From contig CP095846.1 in the NCBI GenBank assembly GCA_023100825.1, positions 3,720,001 to 3,784,000 of the forward strand: DNA of 64,000 bases. The letters are read 5' to 3'. Position numbers and translations under genes: made by a program. Positions 52,815 through 61,210 of the stretch are shown here, piece after piece. Each line of letters starts with the position of its first letter. Positions within the stretch are counted from its first letter, which is position 1. The stretch comes from Nocardioidaceae bacterium SCSIO 66511. GTDB lineage: Bacteria > Actinomycetota > Actinomycetes > Propionibacteriales > Nocardioidaceae. Below the pieces are notes generated by a model that saw only the letters and a list, made by a program, of their open reading frames with translations, made no database searches and was not told where the DNA came from.

Positions 52815-53681
52815 ATGCGCCGATCGCTCGCCGTCGTGTCCGCACTGACCATCGCCGCCGTGACGGCCGCGGTCGCGCCGCCAGCAAGCGCAGCGCCAGA
52901 TCCCTTGCCGTACGTCGCGTTGGGCGACAGCTACAGCGCGGCCTCCGGAGTCTTCCCGCTCGCTTCGGGCGCTCCACTCGTCTGCCAGCAGTCGACGCGC
53001 AACTACCCACACGTCATCGCGAAGCGCATCGGCGCCGACCTCATTGACGTCAGTTGCGGCGGCGCGACGACCGACAGCTTCACCGAGCCGCAATACCCCG
53101 GCATGGCGCCGCAGCTCGATGCCCTCGGTCGACGTACGAAGCTGGTCACGATGACGATCGGCGGCAACGACAACCTCACGTTCGCCGGCGTGATCCTCGC
53201 CTGCGGCACGGCCGGGATCGCGACGCTCGGCAACGGCAGCCCGTGCAAGGACCTTTACGGAAGCACGTTCACCGACACGATCCGGCAGAAGACCTTTCCC
53301 GCCCTGACGCGGACGCTGCGCGCCGTTCACCGCAAGGCGCCGAACGCACGCGTTGCGATCCTCGGCGCACCGTGGATCGTGCCCCGCAAGGGCGGCTGCT
53401 TCCAGAACGTTCCGGTCGGGCGCGGCGACCTCCCTTACATCCGCAATGTGCTGCGCGTCTTCAACGACGTCACCGAACGAGCCGCGAAGCGTACGGGGTC
53501 GACGTACGTCGACCTCTCGCGCGCGTCGAACGGACACGACGCCTGCAAGCCCCCTGGCACCCGCTGGGTCGAGCCCGCATTCTTCCCGCACGGCAGCCTC
53601 GCGTTCCTGCATCCGAACGCGTACGGCGAGCGGCGGATGGCCGAGCGCACGATCCGGACGCTCGGTCTCACCCGCGAGTAG
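52815..53681 (+). CDS. Secreted SGNH/GDSL lipase
   Basis: 288 residues with a Sec signal (SALTIAAVTAAVAPPASA, cleavage near 27). Block I YVALGDSYSAASG (Ser about 38), block III TIGGNDN and the Asp-His block PNAYGERRM-preceding FLHPNAYG (His about 265) are visible. Six cysteines suggest three disulfides. The layout matches the Streptomyces lipase/esterase SCO7513-like group. It ends 14 bases inside the convergent MATE gene. Different from the GDSL enzyme at 1780 in signal, cysteines and block spacing. Confidence 0.9.
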   Translation: MRRSLAVVSALTIAAVTAAVAPPASAAPDPLPYVALGDSYSAASGVFPLASGAPLVCQQSTRNYPHVIAKRIGADLIDVSCGGATTDSFTEPQYPGMAPQLDALGRRTKLVTMTIGGNDNLTFAGVILACGTAGIATLGNGSPCKDLYGSTFTDTIRQKTFPALTRTLRAVHRKAPNARVAILGAPWIVPRKGGCFQNVPVGRGDLPYIRNVLRVFNDVTERAAKRTGSTYVDLSRASNGHDACKPPGTRWVEPAFFPHGSLAFLHPNAYGERRMAERTIRTLGLTRE

Positions 53682-54996
53682 CACCACGCCCGACCTCAGA
53701 CGCGCTCGCTTCAGGGGCGCCGGCTTGCGTTGCGTACGCCCGAAGCAACCTGAGGTGTTCGAGGCGAGGACGTGGCGGTACGCGGACCAGCAGGCCGATC
53801 AAGATGCCCCACCAGATCCACGCGAGCTCACCTGTGGCGTGCGCGACGGCCGCGCCGACCAGCCAGACCACTGTGCCCGGCAGGATCCGCACCACGTTCG
53901 CTGCGTACTCCGCACGCCCGTAGTCGATGCCGTCGCGGGTATAGGCCACGGCGCCGAGCCCGAGCGCGACGGCCGCGAGCCACCAGATCGAACGTGCCTG
54001 GTCGGCGACCTCGCCGTTGGCCGCGAGCAGGCCGATCACGGGGACACACGCGAGCGTCACCACAACCGCGCCGATGCCGAGCACGACCGACGATCGCAGC
54101 AGCATTCGCTCCATTCGTAGACGCTCGACTTGCGTCGTACTGGACGACACGAGGATCTGCGCGGCCGACTTCCACCCCTCCACACCCAACACGGCGAGCA
54201 GCCAGAACTGGAACGTCACCTGGTGCGCGGCGCCCTGCGTCGACCCGATCGATACGGCCACCGAGGTCATGGTGAGGATCGTCAGCCCGAGGACAGCGGC
54301 GCGAGCGGCGAGGAGTCCGACCGCCGAGGCGGAGGAACGCCACGCGATGTCGCGCAGACCGCTCAGGCTGAATGGCAACAAGCCCCTCGTACGCAGCGCC
54401 AACAGGACGAACCCTGCAGCGACGACCTGTGACAGCGTTGACGCGACTCCGAGGCCGGTGACGCCGAGGTCCGAGTACGCGACGGAGACGACATCGAGTG
54501 CGACATGGACTGCTGCAGCGCCGAGCGCGATCACGGTGACCGTACGTACGCCGTTGCTCCCGCGGAGGGCGCCGTACCCCGACATGACCAACGCCAACAT
54601 CGGCATCCCCACGGCCCGCGCGACCAGGTAGCCGCGGGTGCCGTCCGACACGTCGGCGAAGGCGGCAATCCCCACCAGCACGAGACCGAGCACCGCGCCG
54701 ACGGCCGCAGCGGCCAGCAAGCCCCCGACGACGGTTCGGGCGGCATCCGTGACTCGCCCCGCAACACAGAGCTTGGCGACCTGCGTGGTCTGCGCGAACA
54801 GCACGGGCACAACCATCCACATCGTCGCCATCACGACGCCGGCACCGAGCGCGAGTGCCGCCTGCTCGTCGACACCGAGCGCTCCTGCCGCGGCGGTGTC
54901 GGCGATGCCGGTGAGGGGTTCGGCGAGCAGCGCGAAGCCCGCGAACGCCGCGAGGCGGACGGCTCTACGTACCGGGGATGCCGACTCGGTCCTCAT
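53668..54996 (-). CDS. MATE-family (DinF-like) efflux transporter
   Basis: 442 residues with about 12 hydrophobic segments. The opening FALLAEPLTGIADTAAAGALG and GYGALRGSNGVRTVTVIALGAAAVHVALD are typical of the DinF/NorM branch. It exports cationic drugs or metabolites in exchange for H+ or Na+. The ATG overlaps the end of the CGNR-type regulator (ATGA), so that regulator probably controls it. Confidence 0.88.
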   Translation of the reverse strand: MRTESASPVRRAVRLAAFAGFALLAEPLTGIADTAAAGALGVDEQAALALGAGVVMATMWMVVPVLFAQTTQVAKLCVAGRVTDAARTVVGGLLAAAAVGAVLGLVLVGIAAFADVSDGTRGYLVARAVGMPMLALVMSGYGALRGSNGVRTVTVIALGAAAVHVALDVVSVAYSDLGVTGLGVASTLSQVVAAGFVLLALRTRGLLPFSLSGLRDIAWRSSASAVGLLAARAAVLGLTILTMTSVAVSIGSTQGAAHQVTFQFWLLAVLGVEGWKSAAQILVSSSTTQVERLRMERMLLRSSVVLGIGAVVVTLACVPVIGLLAANGEVADQARSIWWLAAVALGLGAVAYTRDGIDYGRAEYAANVVRILPGTVVWLVGAAVAHATGELAWIWWGILIGLLVRVPPRPRLEHLRLLRAYATQAGAPEASASEVGRGATRG

Positions 54997-55553
54997 CGCC
55001 GCTCCCGACTACCTGCGGCGCGACGACGATGCTCGCTCACATGACTACGAGTAGCGCAGCGCCGCGAGCAGAACCTCTGCCGCGCCGAGCGCGACTGGTC
55101 GATGTAGACGTGCTCGCACCCCGTCGCGGCGCATTCGCCGATCCGCATCGCCTCCGCCGAGTCGGCGAGTACGGACGCGATCGCGAGCAGGCAGTTGGCG
55201 CGGAGGCGGTCACCGACGGCGCTGGCGTACGCATCGAAGTGCAGATGCGGCGGCCAGTCGTCGCTGATCGAGACGCTGACCTGTACGTCGAGATCGGCCA
55301 GCAGCGGGTTCAGCTCAGCGGCGGCCTGCGCCAGGTCGTGGGCGCCGAACACGGACGCAAGGTCTGCCGCGAGGCTGCGCAACGACTCGCACACCTTGCG
55401 GTCCGCACGCTCCGACGCGCGTGGTGAGTGCCGGATCGGCAAGGGCGCCTCGTCGGCCCTGGACGCCAGCCACCGCGTGTCCAGCTCACCGTCACGACAG
55501 GCGTTGACGACGTCGACGGCGAACTCGGCTGCGCGACGATGTACGGCAAGCAT
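54993..55553 (-). CDS. CGNR zinc-finger/ABATE-like regulator
   Basis: 186 residues from the ATG at 55553. The first about 130 residues are helical as in the ABATE domain (AAEFAVDVVNACRDGELDTRWL). The end is a zinc finger of the CGNR type: CAATGCEHVYIDQSRSARQRFCSRRCATRSHVSEHRRR (Cys-x4-Cys ... Cys-x3-Cys), with the usual basic tail. It probably binds DNA next to the MATE gene. A CACAGT box starts 12 bases upstream. Confidence 0.85.
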   Translation of the reverse strand: MLAVHRRAAEFAVDVVNACRDGELDTRWLASRADEAPLPIRHSPRASERADRKVCESLRSLAADLASVFGAHDLAQAAAELNPLLADLDVQVSVSISDDWPPHLHFDAYASAVGDRLRANCLLAIASVLADSAEAMRIGECAATGCEHVYIDQSRSARQRFCSRRCATRSHVSEHRRRAAGSRERR

Positions 55554-55609
55554 TCGCCCACTGTGACGTAAGGGGTTACTGCAGTTCAACGCTTACAGTC
55601 GGGTGCGAG

Positions 55610-56235
55610 GCGGGCTTTCCGCCACTTCCCTCGTACGACTACCCGCTTGCCAATTCCTCGCCGCTGTCGGCCGTCCGTAGTGTGTGGGTTCGGAAAAGAC
55701 GCGGCGACGCGCGGAGCCGCCACTTCGGTTCGGTCGCTTGGCGGCTTTCGCGCCACCTTGATATGGGATCGGGGTAACGTTCGGTTTCAGCGTCACACCC
55801 GTACCGGTCGCCACGTACGTACCAACGAGCACGGCAACCATCCGCTTTGCACGGCGTCCCTGCCATGCAAGGCGGTACTTCACCATGCTTACTTGGTAAA
55901 GCACCACCCATCAGCCCCGCAAAAGCCAACCGAATCGGGAAAGCCGGCAAGCAACCTCAGGTCGAAGCTGCGGCTCCCGCGTCGCCGCGTCTTTTCCCCA
56001 GCCGGAGCAAGCGGGAAAGCCGACAGCGCACTGAAACCGGGCAGGCGGGATGTCGCCGAAGAAGTACGGAGAGCCGACAGCGACGAGAAGGGAAGCGGCG
56101 AGTAGTCGGATCGAGGAAGTAGGAAAAGCCGACAGCGACAAGGAACCGGGCAAACGGGTAGTCGCACCGAAGAGGACGGGAACGCCGACCGCGACGCCAA
56201 GCCGGACAGCCAGCGAGACGAACCCGAGTAAGCAT
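55610..56235 (+). repeat. Intergenic structured repeat, copy C (complete, longest)
   Basis: This fills the 771-base gap before the DGPF gene. Left arm with AAAAGACGCGGCGACGCG at 55694-55711, core hairpin at 55843-55874, right arm with the inverted 18-mer at 55978-55995. Beyond that are at least three tandem units of 54-58 bases, each with AAAGCCGACAGCG and CGGGCAGGCGGGTAGTCG-like words, up to about 56200. In the hairpin the second pair is G-C where the other copies have A-T. Confidence 0.85.
55843..55874. ncRNA. Conserved hairpin, copy C (compensated pair)
   Basis: Arms CGCTTTGCACGG (55843-55854) and CCATGCAAGGCG (55863-55874) with loop CGTCCCTG. Relative to the other copies, position 2 is A to G and its partner T to C, keeping the pair. 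Confidence 0.45.
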
Positions 56236-56324
56236 GTAGAAATCCGTACCCGCTCGTTCGATGACCTTATGTGGACGCCGCACAGACACTAGGGTCGAGC
56301 GGCACAACCAAACAGGGAGTCGTC

Positions 56325-56756
56325 ATGCGAGTCATGGTCATGATCAAGGGTTCCGGCGCCGACGAGGGCAAGATCACCCCGACACCGGAGATGTTCGAGG
56401 AGATGGGCGCGTACAACGAGGAGCTCGTCAAGGCGGGCATCATGCTCGACGGCAGCGGGCTGCTGCCGAGCAGCAACGGGGCGAAGGTCGTCTTCGAGGG
56501 TGGTACGACCTCCGTGGTCGACGGACCTTTCGCCGAGGCGAAGGAGGTCATCGCCGGCTACTGGATCTGGCAGGTGAGCTCGCTCGAGGAGGCGGTCGAA
56601 TGGGTGAAGAAGTGCCCGAACGACCCGAACCTCGGTGACGCGATTCTCGAGGTACGCCAGATCGCCGAGGTCGAGGACTTCGGCGATGCGTACACCGACG
56701 ATGTACGCGCGCACGAGGAGAAACTCGCCGAGCAGATCAAACAGCAGCACGGTTGA
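56325..56756 (+). CDS. YCII/DGPF-domain protein
   Basis: 143 residues from the ATG at 56325 with AGGGAG upstream; the longer frame runs into repeat C. The DGPF motif is seen in SVVDGPFAEAKEVIAGYWIW (about 66-85), the defining element of these small ferredoxin-like dimers. The C-terminal tail is helical. In actinobacteria they are encoded next to ECF42-type sigma factors, and the family may act as a partner or sensor. The sigma gene starts ten bases after its stop. Confidence 0.9.
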   Translation: MRVMVMIKGSGADEGKITPTPEMFEEMGAYNEELVKAGIMLDGSGLLPSSNGAKVVFEGGTTSVVDGPFAEAKEVIAGYWIWQVSSLEEAVEWVKKCPNDPNLGDAILEVRQIAEVEDFGDAYTDDVRAHEEKLAEQIKQQHG

Positions 56757-56766
56757 GCTTCGCCCC

Positions 56767-57993
56767 ATGGACAACATTCGCTCGGTCGAGGCCGTGTGGC
56801 GGATCGAGTCGGCTGCGCTGATCGCGTACCTGACGAAGCTGCTGCGCGATCTCGGCCGCGCGGAGGAGATCGCCCAGGACACCTTCGTGCTGGCGCTGGA
56901 GAAGTGGCCGACCGAGGGCATGCCGCCGAATCCGGGTGGCTGGTTGATGCGTACCGCCAAACACAAGGCGATCGACCACATCCGCCGCGAGCGTTCCCGC
57001 GACGAGAAGTACGCGCAGCTCGCGTCCGATCCGACGCTGTCGAACACCGTCACCGCCGGATCGGACGACGTGTTGTCGTTGATCTTCGTCGCCTGCCACC
57101 CGGTCCTGTCTCGTGAAGCGCGGGTCGCCCTCACGTTGCGCGTCGTCGCCGGGCTCAGCACCGACGAGATCGCCCACGCGTTTCTCGTACCCAGCAAGAC
57201 CCTTGGGCAACGGATCTCCCGCGCCAAGCGAACACTCGCCGAAGCCAAGGTGCCGTTCGAACTTCCGGTGGAATCCGACCTCACCGATCGTGTTCATGCA
57301 GTGCTCGAAGTGGTCTACCTCGTGTTCAACGAGGGCTACGCGGCGACATCGGGAGACTCACCGGTACGCCGCGATCTCGCCGAGGAGGCGATGCGGCTCG
57401 GGCGGATCCTGGCGGCACGGCTGCCGCAACAACCCGAGGTGCACGGGCTGGTTGCGCTGATGGAGCTACAGGCGTCGCGGTTCGCCACTCGCGCCCGCGC
57501 CGACGGTACGCCGGTCGTACTCGCCGATCAGGACCGTACGCGCTGGGACCACACGCTCATCACGCACGGCCTCGGTTCACTTGACCGCGCGATCGGGCTG
57601 CGGCGTCCGCTCGGGCCTTACACGGTGCAGGCGGCGATCGCGGCATGCCACGCGCGAGCGCGTACCTTCGGCGACACCGACTGGGAGGCCATCGTCGCGT
57701 TGTACGACGCGCTCACCCAGCTCGCGCCGTCTCCGGTCGTCGAGGTCAACCGTGCTGTTGCGGTCCTGCACGCCGACGGTCCGCAGGCTGCGCTCGACGC
57801 CATCGACGCTGTCGCCGACGATCCGCGGCTCGCGAAGTACCACCTGCTCGGGGCTGTACGCGGAGACGTACTCCTGCGACTTGGGCGCAGTGCCGAGGCC
57901 GCCGAGTGCCTTGAACGGGCCGCCGCACTGGCACCGACCAAACACGAACGCAACCTGCTGATGGAGCGAGCCGCGGCCGCGACGACAGTCTGA
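56767..57993 (+). CDS. ECF42-type RNA polymerase sigma factor with C-terminal extension
   Basis: 408 residues. Region 2 is RIESAALIAYLTKLLRDLGRAEEIAQDTFVLALEKW and GGWLMRTAKHKAIDHIRR; region 4 is ALTLRVVAGLSTDEIAHAFLVPSKTLGQRISRAKRTL. The following about 200 residues are a TPR-like helical extension (EVVYLVFNEGYAATSGD, then AVVEVNRAVAVLHADGP-like repeats) that distinguishes ECF41/42 factors. In ECF42 the extension is needed for activity, and the adjacent DGPF gene is the usual target. The pair with the DGPF gene makes the assignment firm. Confidence 0.92.
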   Translation: MDNIRSVEAVWRIESAALIAYLTKLLRDLGRAEEIAQDTFVLALEKWPTEGMPPNPGGWLMRTAKHKAIDHIRRERSRDEKYAQLASDPTLSNTVTAGSDDVLSLIFVACHPVLSREARVALTLRVVAGLSTDEIAHAFLVPSKTLGQRISRAKRTLAEAKVPFELPVESDLTDRVHAVLEVVYLVFNEGYAATSGDSPVRRDLAEEAMRLGRILAARLPQQPEVHGLVALMELQASRFATRARADGTPVVLADQDRTRWDHTLITHGLGSLDRAIGLRRPLGPYTVQAAIAACHARARTFGDTDWEAIVALYDALTQLAPSPVVEVNRAVAVLHADGPQAALDAIDAVADDPRLAKYHLLGAVRGDVLLRLGRSAEAAECLERAAALAPTKHERNLLMERAAAATTV

Positions 57994-58000
57994 TCGGGCC

Positions 58001-59086
58001 TCAGTTGACCTTCTTCGGCAGCTCGACGTCCGGGTTCCCGGCGATCCACGTACCGAAGTCGTCGTCGCGCAGGGCGGCCCACATCTGCTTGCCCGCCGGC
58101 TTGTCGAGGAAGACGACGCTTGCGTCGCCGACCATGCCGGTGCCCTTGACCGGAACGGTCGTGAAGTCGACATCGGCGGTACGAAGGCCTCGCAGGTCCC
58201 ATGCGAGCCCGCGCATATCACCGACCTCCCACCCCTCGTCGACGCTCAGGTTGTCGGTGACGGCGTCAAGTACGTCGTAGAGCGTGGTCGGACTACGCAT
58301 GGTGTCGCCCGAGAGCGTCTCCCCCAGTAGCGACCGCATGAAGGCCTGCTGGCGCTTGATCCGGTCGAAGTCGCCACCCGGCAGGCCGTAGCGCTGACGT
58401 ACGTAGAGCAGCGCATCCTCTCCGTTGAGGTTGTGGCTGCCCTTCGTCCATGTCTGGTCGTGCTTGGTGTCCTCTACGGTCTCCGGCACCGTGACCTCGA
58501 CGCCGCCGAGCGCATCGGTCAGCCGCTCGAAGCCTTCCCAGTCGATCAGTGCGACGTGGTCGATCCGCACGTCGGTGAGGTTCTCGACGGTCTCGACCGC
58601 GAGCGACGGGCCGCCGTACGAGAACGCCGCGTTGATCTTGTCCTTACCGTGTCCGGGGACCTCGACGTACGAGTCGCGCGGAATCGACACGACCGAGGCA
58701 CTGTCGCGGTCATCGCTGATGTGCAAGACCATCAGCGTGTCGCTCCGCTGCTCACCGGGAATCCACGAGTCGGTCGTCGCAGCGTCGCCGGTCGTCTGCT
58801 CCTCCGCGCGGCGGTCCGACCCCATCAGCAGGATGTTCAGCGAGTCGCCGGACTTCGCCGGCCGGTTCTCGAGACCGGCGAACGCATCGGGAATCCGATC
58901 GATCTGACTGGTCAGCTTGTGCTGCAGGTAGAGCCCGACGCCGAAGACGAGTGCGATCAGCAGTACGCCGCACGCAGCAAGACCGAGCAACGCCTTCCGT
59001 ACTCGGTGGCGAGGCTTGTGTTCGGTGGGTTCGCCCTGCTCGGCGAGATCGTTCTCGCGCTCGACGACTTCGTCGGTTTCACTCAT
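58001..59086 (-). CDS. LytR-CpsA-Psr (LCP) family protein
   Basis: 361 residues from the ATG at 59086. A charged cytoplasmic tail, one membrane helix (LLGLAACGVLLIALVFGVGLYL, about 36-57), then the LCP domain: LNILLMGSDRR, DTLMVLHISDDRDSASVVSIPRDSYVEV, and the conserved Arg/Asp motif RQRYGLPGGDFDRIKRQQAFM. LCP enzymes attach teichoic acids or arabinogalactan-type polymers to peptidoglycan. Repeat D lies upstream. The downstream convergent gene is the sigma factor with seven bases between. Confidence 0.92.
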   Translation of the reverse strand: MSETDEVVERENDLAEQGEPTEHKPRHRVRKALLGLAACGVLLIALVFGVGLYLQHKLTSQIDRIPDAFAGLENRPAKSGDSLNILLMGSDRRAEEQTTGDAATTDSWIPGEQRSDTLMVLHISDDRDSASVVSIPRDSYVEVPGHGKDKINAAFSYGGPSLAVETVENLTDVRIDHVALIDWEGFERLTDALGGVEVTVPETVEDTKHDQTWTKGSHNLNGEDALLYVRQRYGLPGGDFDRIKRQQAFMRSLLGETLSGDTMRSPTTLYDVLDAVTDNLSVDEGWEVGDMRGLAWDLRGLRTADVDFTTVPVKGTGMVGDASVVFLDKPAGKQMWAALRDDDFGTWIAGNPDVELPKKVN

Positions 59087-59111
59087 CGCCACGTCAGAGT
59101 AGGCCAACCGC

Positions 59112-59515
59112 ACCGCGCCCACTCCCGGTTTGGCCGAAGTGATACCGATTCGGCTTCGCTGTCGGGGTAACGTCTGGTTTCGGTGTCACTTCCGTACCGG
59201 TAGTCGCTGGCGTACCAACGAGCACGGCAACCTGTCACTTTGCACGGCGTACCTGCCATGCAGAGTGGAGTTTCACCATGTTTACTTGGTGAACCGCCAC
59301 CCACCGACCCCGCAAAAGCCAACCGGAACGGGTTAGTCGGCGACGAACCCAAGCCGGTAGCCGCGGCTCCCGCGTCGCCGCGTCTTTTGCCCAGCCGAAG
59401 GAGCCGGGAAAGCCGACAGCGAGCCCGAATCGGGCAGGCGAGATGTCGAGCGAAAGAAGCGGGAATGCCGACCGCGAGACGGAATCGGGCAGGCGCGGGT
59501 CGCCCTCCCGCCGCA
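59112..59515 (+). repeat. Intergenic structured repeat, copy D (lacks left arm)
   Basis: This occupies most of the 498-base gap before the first glycosyltransferase. The hairpin is at 59236-59267, with one G-T pair. The right arm has the 18-mer CGCGTCGCCGCGTCTTTT at 59371-59388 and about two tandem units. The left arm is replaced by unrelated sequence. The remainder of the gap, about 59520-59584, holds the promoter of the next gene. Confidence 0.82.
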
Positions 59516-59530
59516 CCAGTGAAGATTCCG

Positions 59531-59567
59531 CAAATCCACGGGCAAGCCGAGCACAAGTTGTTATCTT
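59531..59567 (+). promoter_or_regulatory. Promoter element shared by the glycosyltransferase pair (first)
   Basis: CAAATCCACGG at 59531-59541 and TATCTTGAG with -10 TATCTT at 59562-59567. The same words stand before the second paralogue at 61144-61179 at nearly identical distance (31 and 30 bases). Confidence 0.65.
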
Positions 59568-59584
59568 GAGCCCGCGGAGGAGCC

Positions 59585-61135
59585 ATGGGTCGTCACGGGG
59601 GTACGCGGTCAACCGAGCGCGTCAACGCGTGGCTGCGCACTGCTCGCACTCGGTTCGATCCGCTCGTCGTGGTGGTGGGCGTCGTCTCGCTGGTCGTCTA
59701 CTACCTGCACGGTCTCGACGGCAGGCTGACTCGAGACGTCGGCGTGTACGCGTACGCGGGCCAGCAGTTCGCCGACGGCGTACCTCCGTACGAAGGAATC
59801 CTGAACCGTGCCGGACCCCTGGCGCATATGATCCCCGGGGTCGGCGTCGTCGGGGCACGATTGTTCGGACTCGAAGACCTGACCGGGATGCGTATCCTCT
59901 TCCTGCTGCTCACGGTCGCATGTGCCTGCGTCACCTATCTGTTCGCCAAAGATCTGTTCGACTCGCGCGCCGCCGGATTGGCCGCTGCGTTCGCGTTCCT
60001 GACCTTCGAAGGATTCATCGAGTACGCATCGAACGGACCGCGTGAGAAGACATCGGCGGCGCTCTTCTTGCTCTGTACGCTGTGGGCCGCGTACAGACAT
60101 CGATGGTTCGCCGCAGGGGCTTGGCTCAGCCTTGCCACGTTGACGTTGCAGATCGTCTTTCCACTGGGGCTCGCCGCGATCCTGGTGCAGGCACTCGTGG
60201 TGCCTGGCGGGCGGATCCGAGCGCTTGCACGCGCGGCCGTCGGCGGGATCGTCGTCCTCGCCGTGTTCATCCTCTACTTCGCGGCCGCCGGAGCACTCGA
60301 GTTGTTCTTCCAGGGCTTCTGGCTGATCAACGCCAGCGAGACCGGGGCTTCACCGTTCACCAACGACGTCGCAACGAACTGGCTCACCCTCGAGGACGGC
60401 TACGGCGCATCGCTGTGGGTAGGGATTGCCGGGGTTGCCACGCTACTGGTGATGTCCGTCCTGGCCCACTTCAGGAGCTACCGAGCGCGGCGGCCGTACG
60501 CCGTGCCGGTCGCGGCACTCGGCGCCGCGACGCTCGCAGGCGTCGCGTGGATCCTGCGCGAGTACGACTGGTGGCCCGACGCCATGCAGGTGCTCCCGGT
60601 GGCCGCGCTCGGGATCGGAGCGCTGGCAGCCGAGCTGACCAGGCACCTGCGGTTGCGCTGGTCCGGCCCGATCGTGCTCGCCTGGCTCGTCGCTGCAGTG
60701 GTGTTGGCGACGTCGTTCGCGGTCGGCGAGCGAAATCACGATCTCGTCGCGCAGCGTGCCTCGGTCAACGCCAAACTGCGCGTCCTGCCGTCCGCGACGA
60801 TCCTCTCGATCAGCTCGCCGCACGCGCTCGTACTCGCCGGCCAGACGAACCCGATCCCCTATCAGATGTTTTTCAAGGGCCTGAACGAGTACGTGAACGA
60901 CACCTGGCCGGGCGGCCTCGCCGGTCTCGGCAACTGGGTCGGCGAGGAGCGACCGACGCTGATCGCCGTCAACTCGGCGATGCCTCCGGCGTGGTTGAGG
61001 CCGACCCTCGATCGGTTCTACGTACCGGCAGGCGTCGAACCCCATCTGCATTGGTACGTCGACCGCTCCGTCGGTCGGAGCACCGTGTTGAAGCTTCGAC
61101 ACGACCAGGCGCGCATTCGACGTCGTTCGCGCTGA
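59585..61135 (+). CDS. GT-C-like membrane glycosyltransferase (first paralogue)
   Basis: 516 residues, ATG with GGAGGAG upstream. About ten hydrophobic segments; the first extracytoplasmic loop has YAYAGQQFADGVPPYEGILNRAGPL with the acidic residues typical of GT-C enzymes that use polyprenyl-phosphate sugars (PMT/ArnT-like). A large C-terminal extracytoplasmic part includes NTWPGGLAGLGNWVGEERP-like sequence. The next gene is a close paralogue in tandem, and a flippase-like protein follows, so it probably glycosylates a surface polymer or protein. Confidence 0.82.
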   Translation: MGRHGGTRSTERVNAWLRTARTRFDPLVVVVGVVSLVVYYLHGLDGRLTRDVGVYAYAGQQFADGVPPYEGILNRAGPLAHMIPGVGVVGARLFGLEDLTGMRILFLLLTVACACVTYLFAKDLFDSRAAGLAAAFAFLTFEGFIEYASNGPREKTSAALFLLCTLWAAYRHRWFAAGAWLSLATLTLQIVFPLGLAAILVQALVVPGGRIRALARAAVGGIVVLAVFILYFAAAGALELFFQGFWLINASETGASPFTNDVATNWLTLEDGYGASLWVGIAGVATLLVMSVLAHFRSYRARRPYAVPVAALGAATLAGVAWILREYDWWPDAMQVLPVAALGIGALAAELTRHLRLRWSGPIVLAWLVAAVVLATSFAVGERNHDLVAQRASVNAKLRVLPSATILSISSPHALVLAGQTNPIPYQMFFKGLNEYVNDTWPGGLAGLGNWVGEERPTLIAVNSAMPPAWLRPTLDRFYVPAGVEPHLHWYVDRSVGRSTVLKLRHDQARIRRRSR

Positions 61136-61143
61136 GGCCGCGC

Positions 61144-61179
61144 CAAATCCACGGCTACGGCCGATGCGATTGCTATGTT
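61144..61179 (+). promoter_or_regulatory. Promoter element of second glycosyltransferase
   Basis: CAAATCCACGG at 61144-61154 and -10 TATGTT at 61174-61179. Because this box contains the alternative ATG at 61175, the real start is the downstream ATG at 61211. Confidence 0.65.
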
Positions 61180-61210
61180 GAGGGGTCCGTTCCGAGGCGG
61201 AGAGGCGCGA

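Noticed and set aside
55995-56200. Tandem units of repeat C as a CRISPR array
   Set aside because: Units are 54-58 bases, imperfect along their length, and lack identical repeats alternating with unique spacers; no cas genes are present.
61175-61210. ATG at 61175 as the start of the second glycosyltransferase
   Set aside because: It lies within the -10 region shared with the first paralogue; the ATG at 61211 matches the start of the first.
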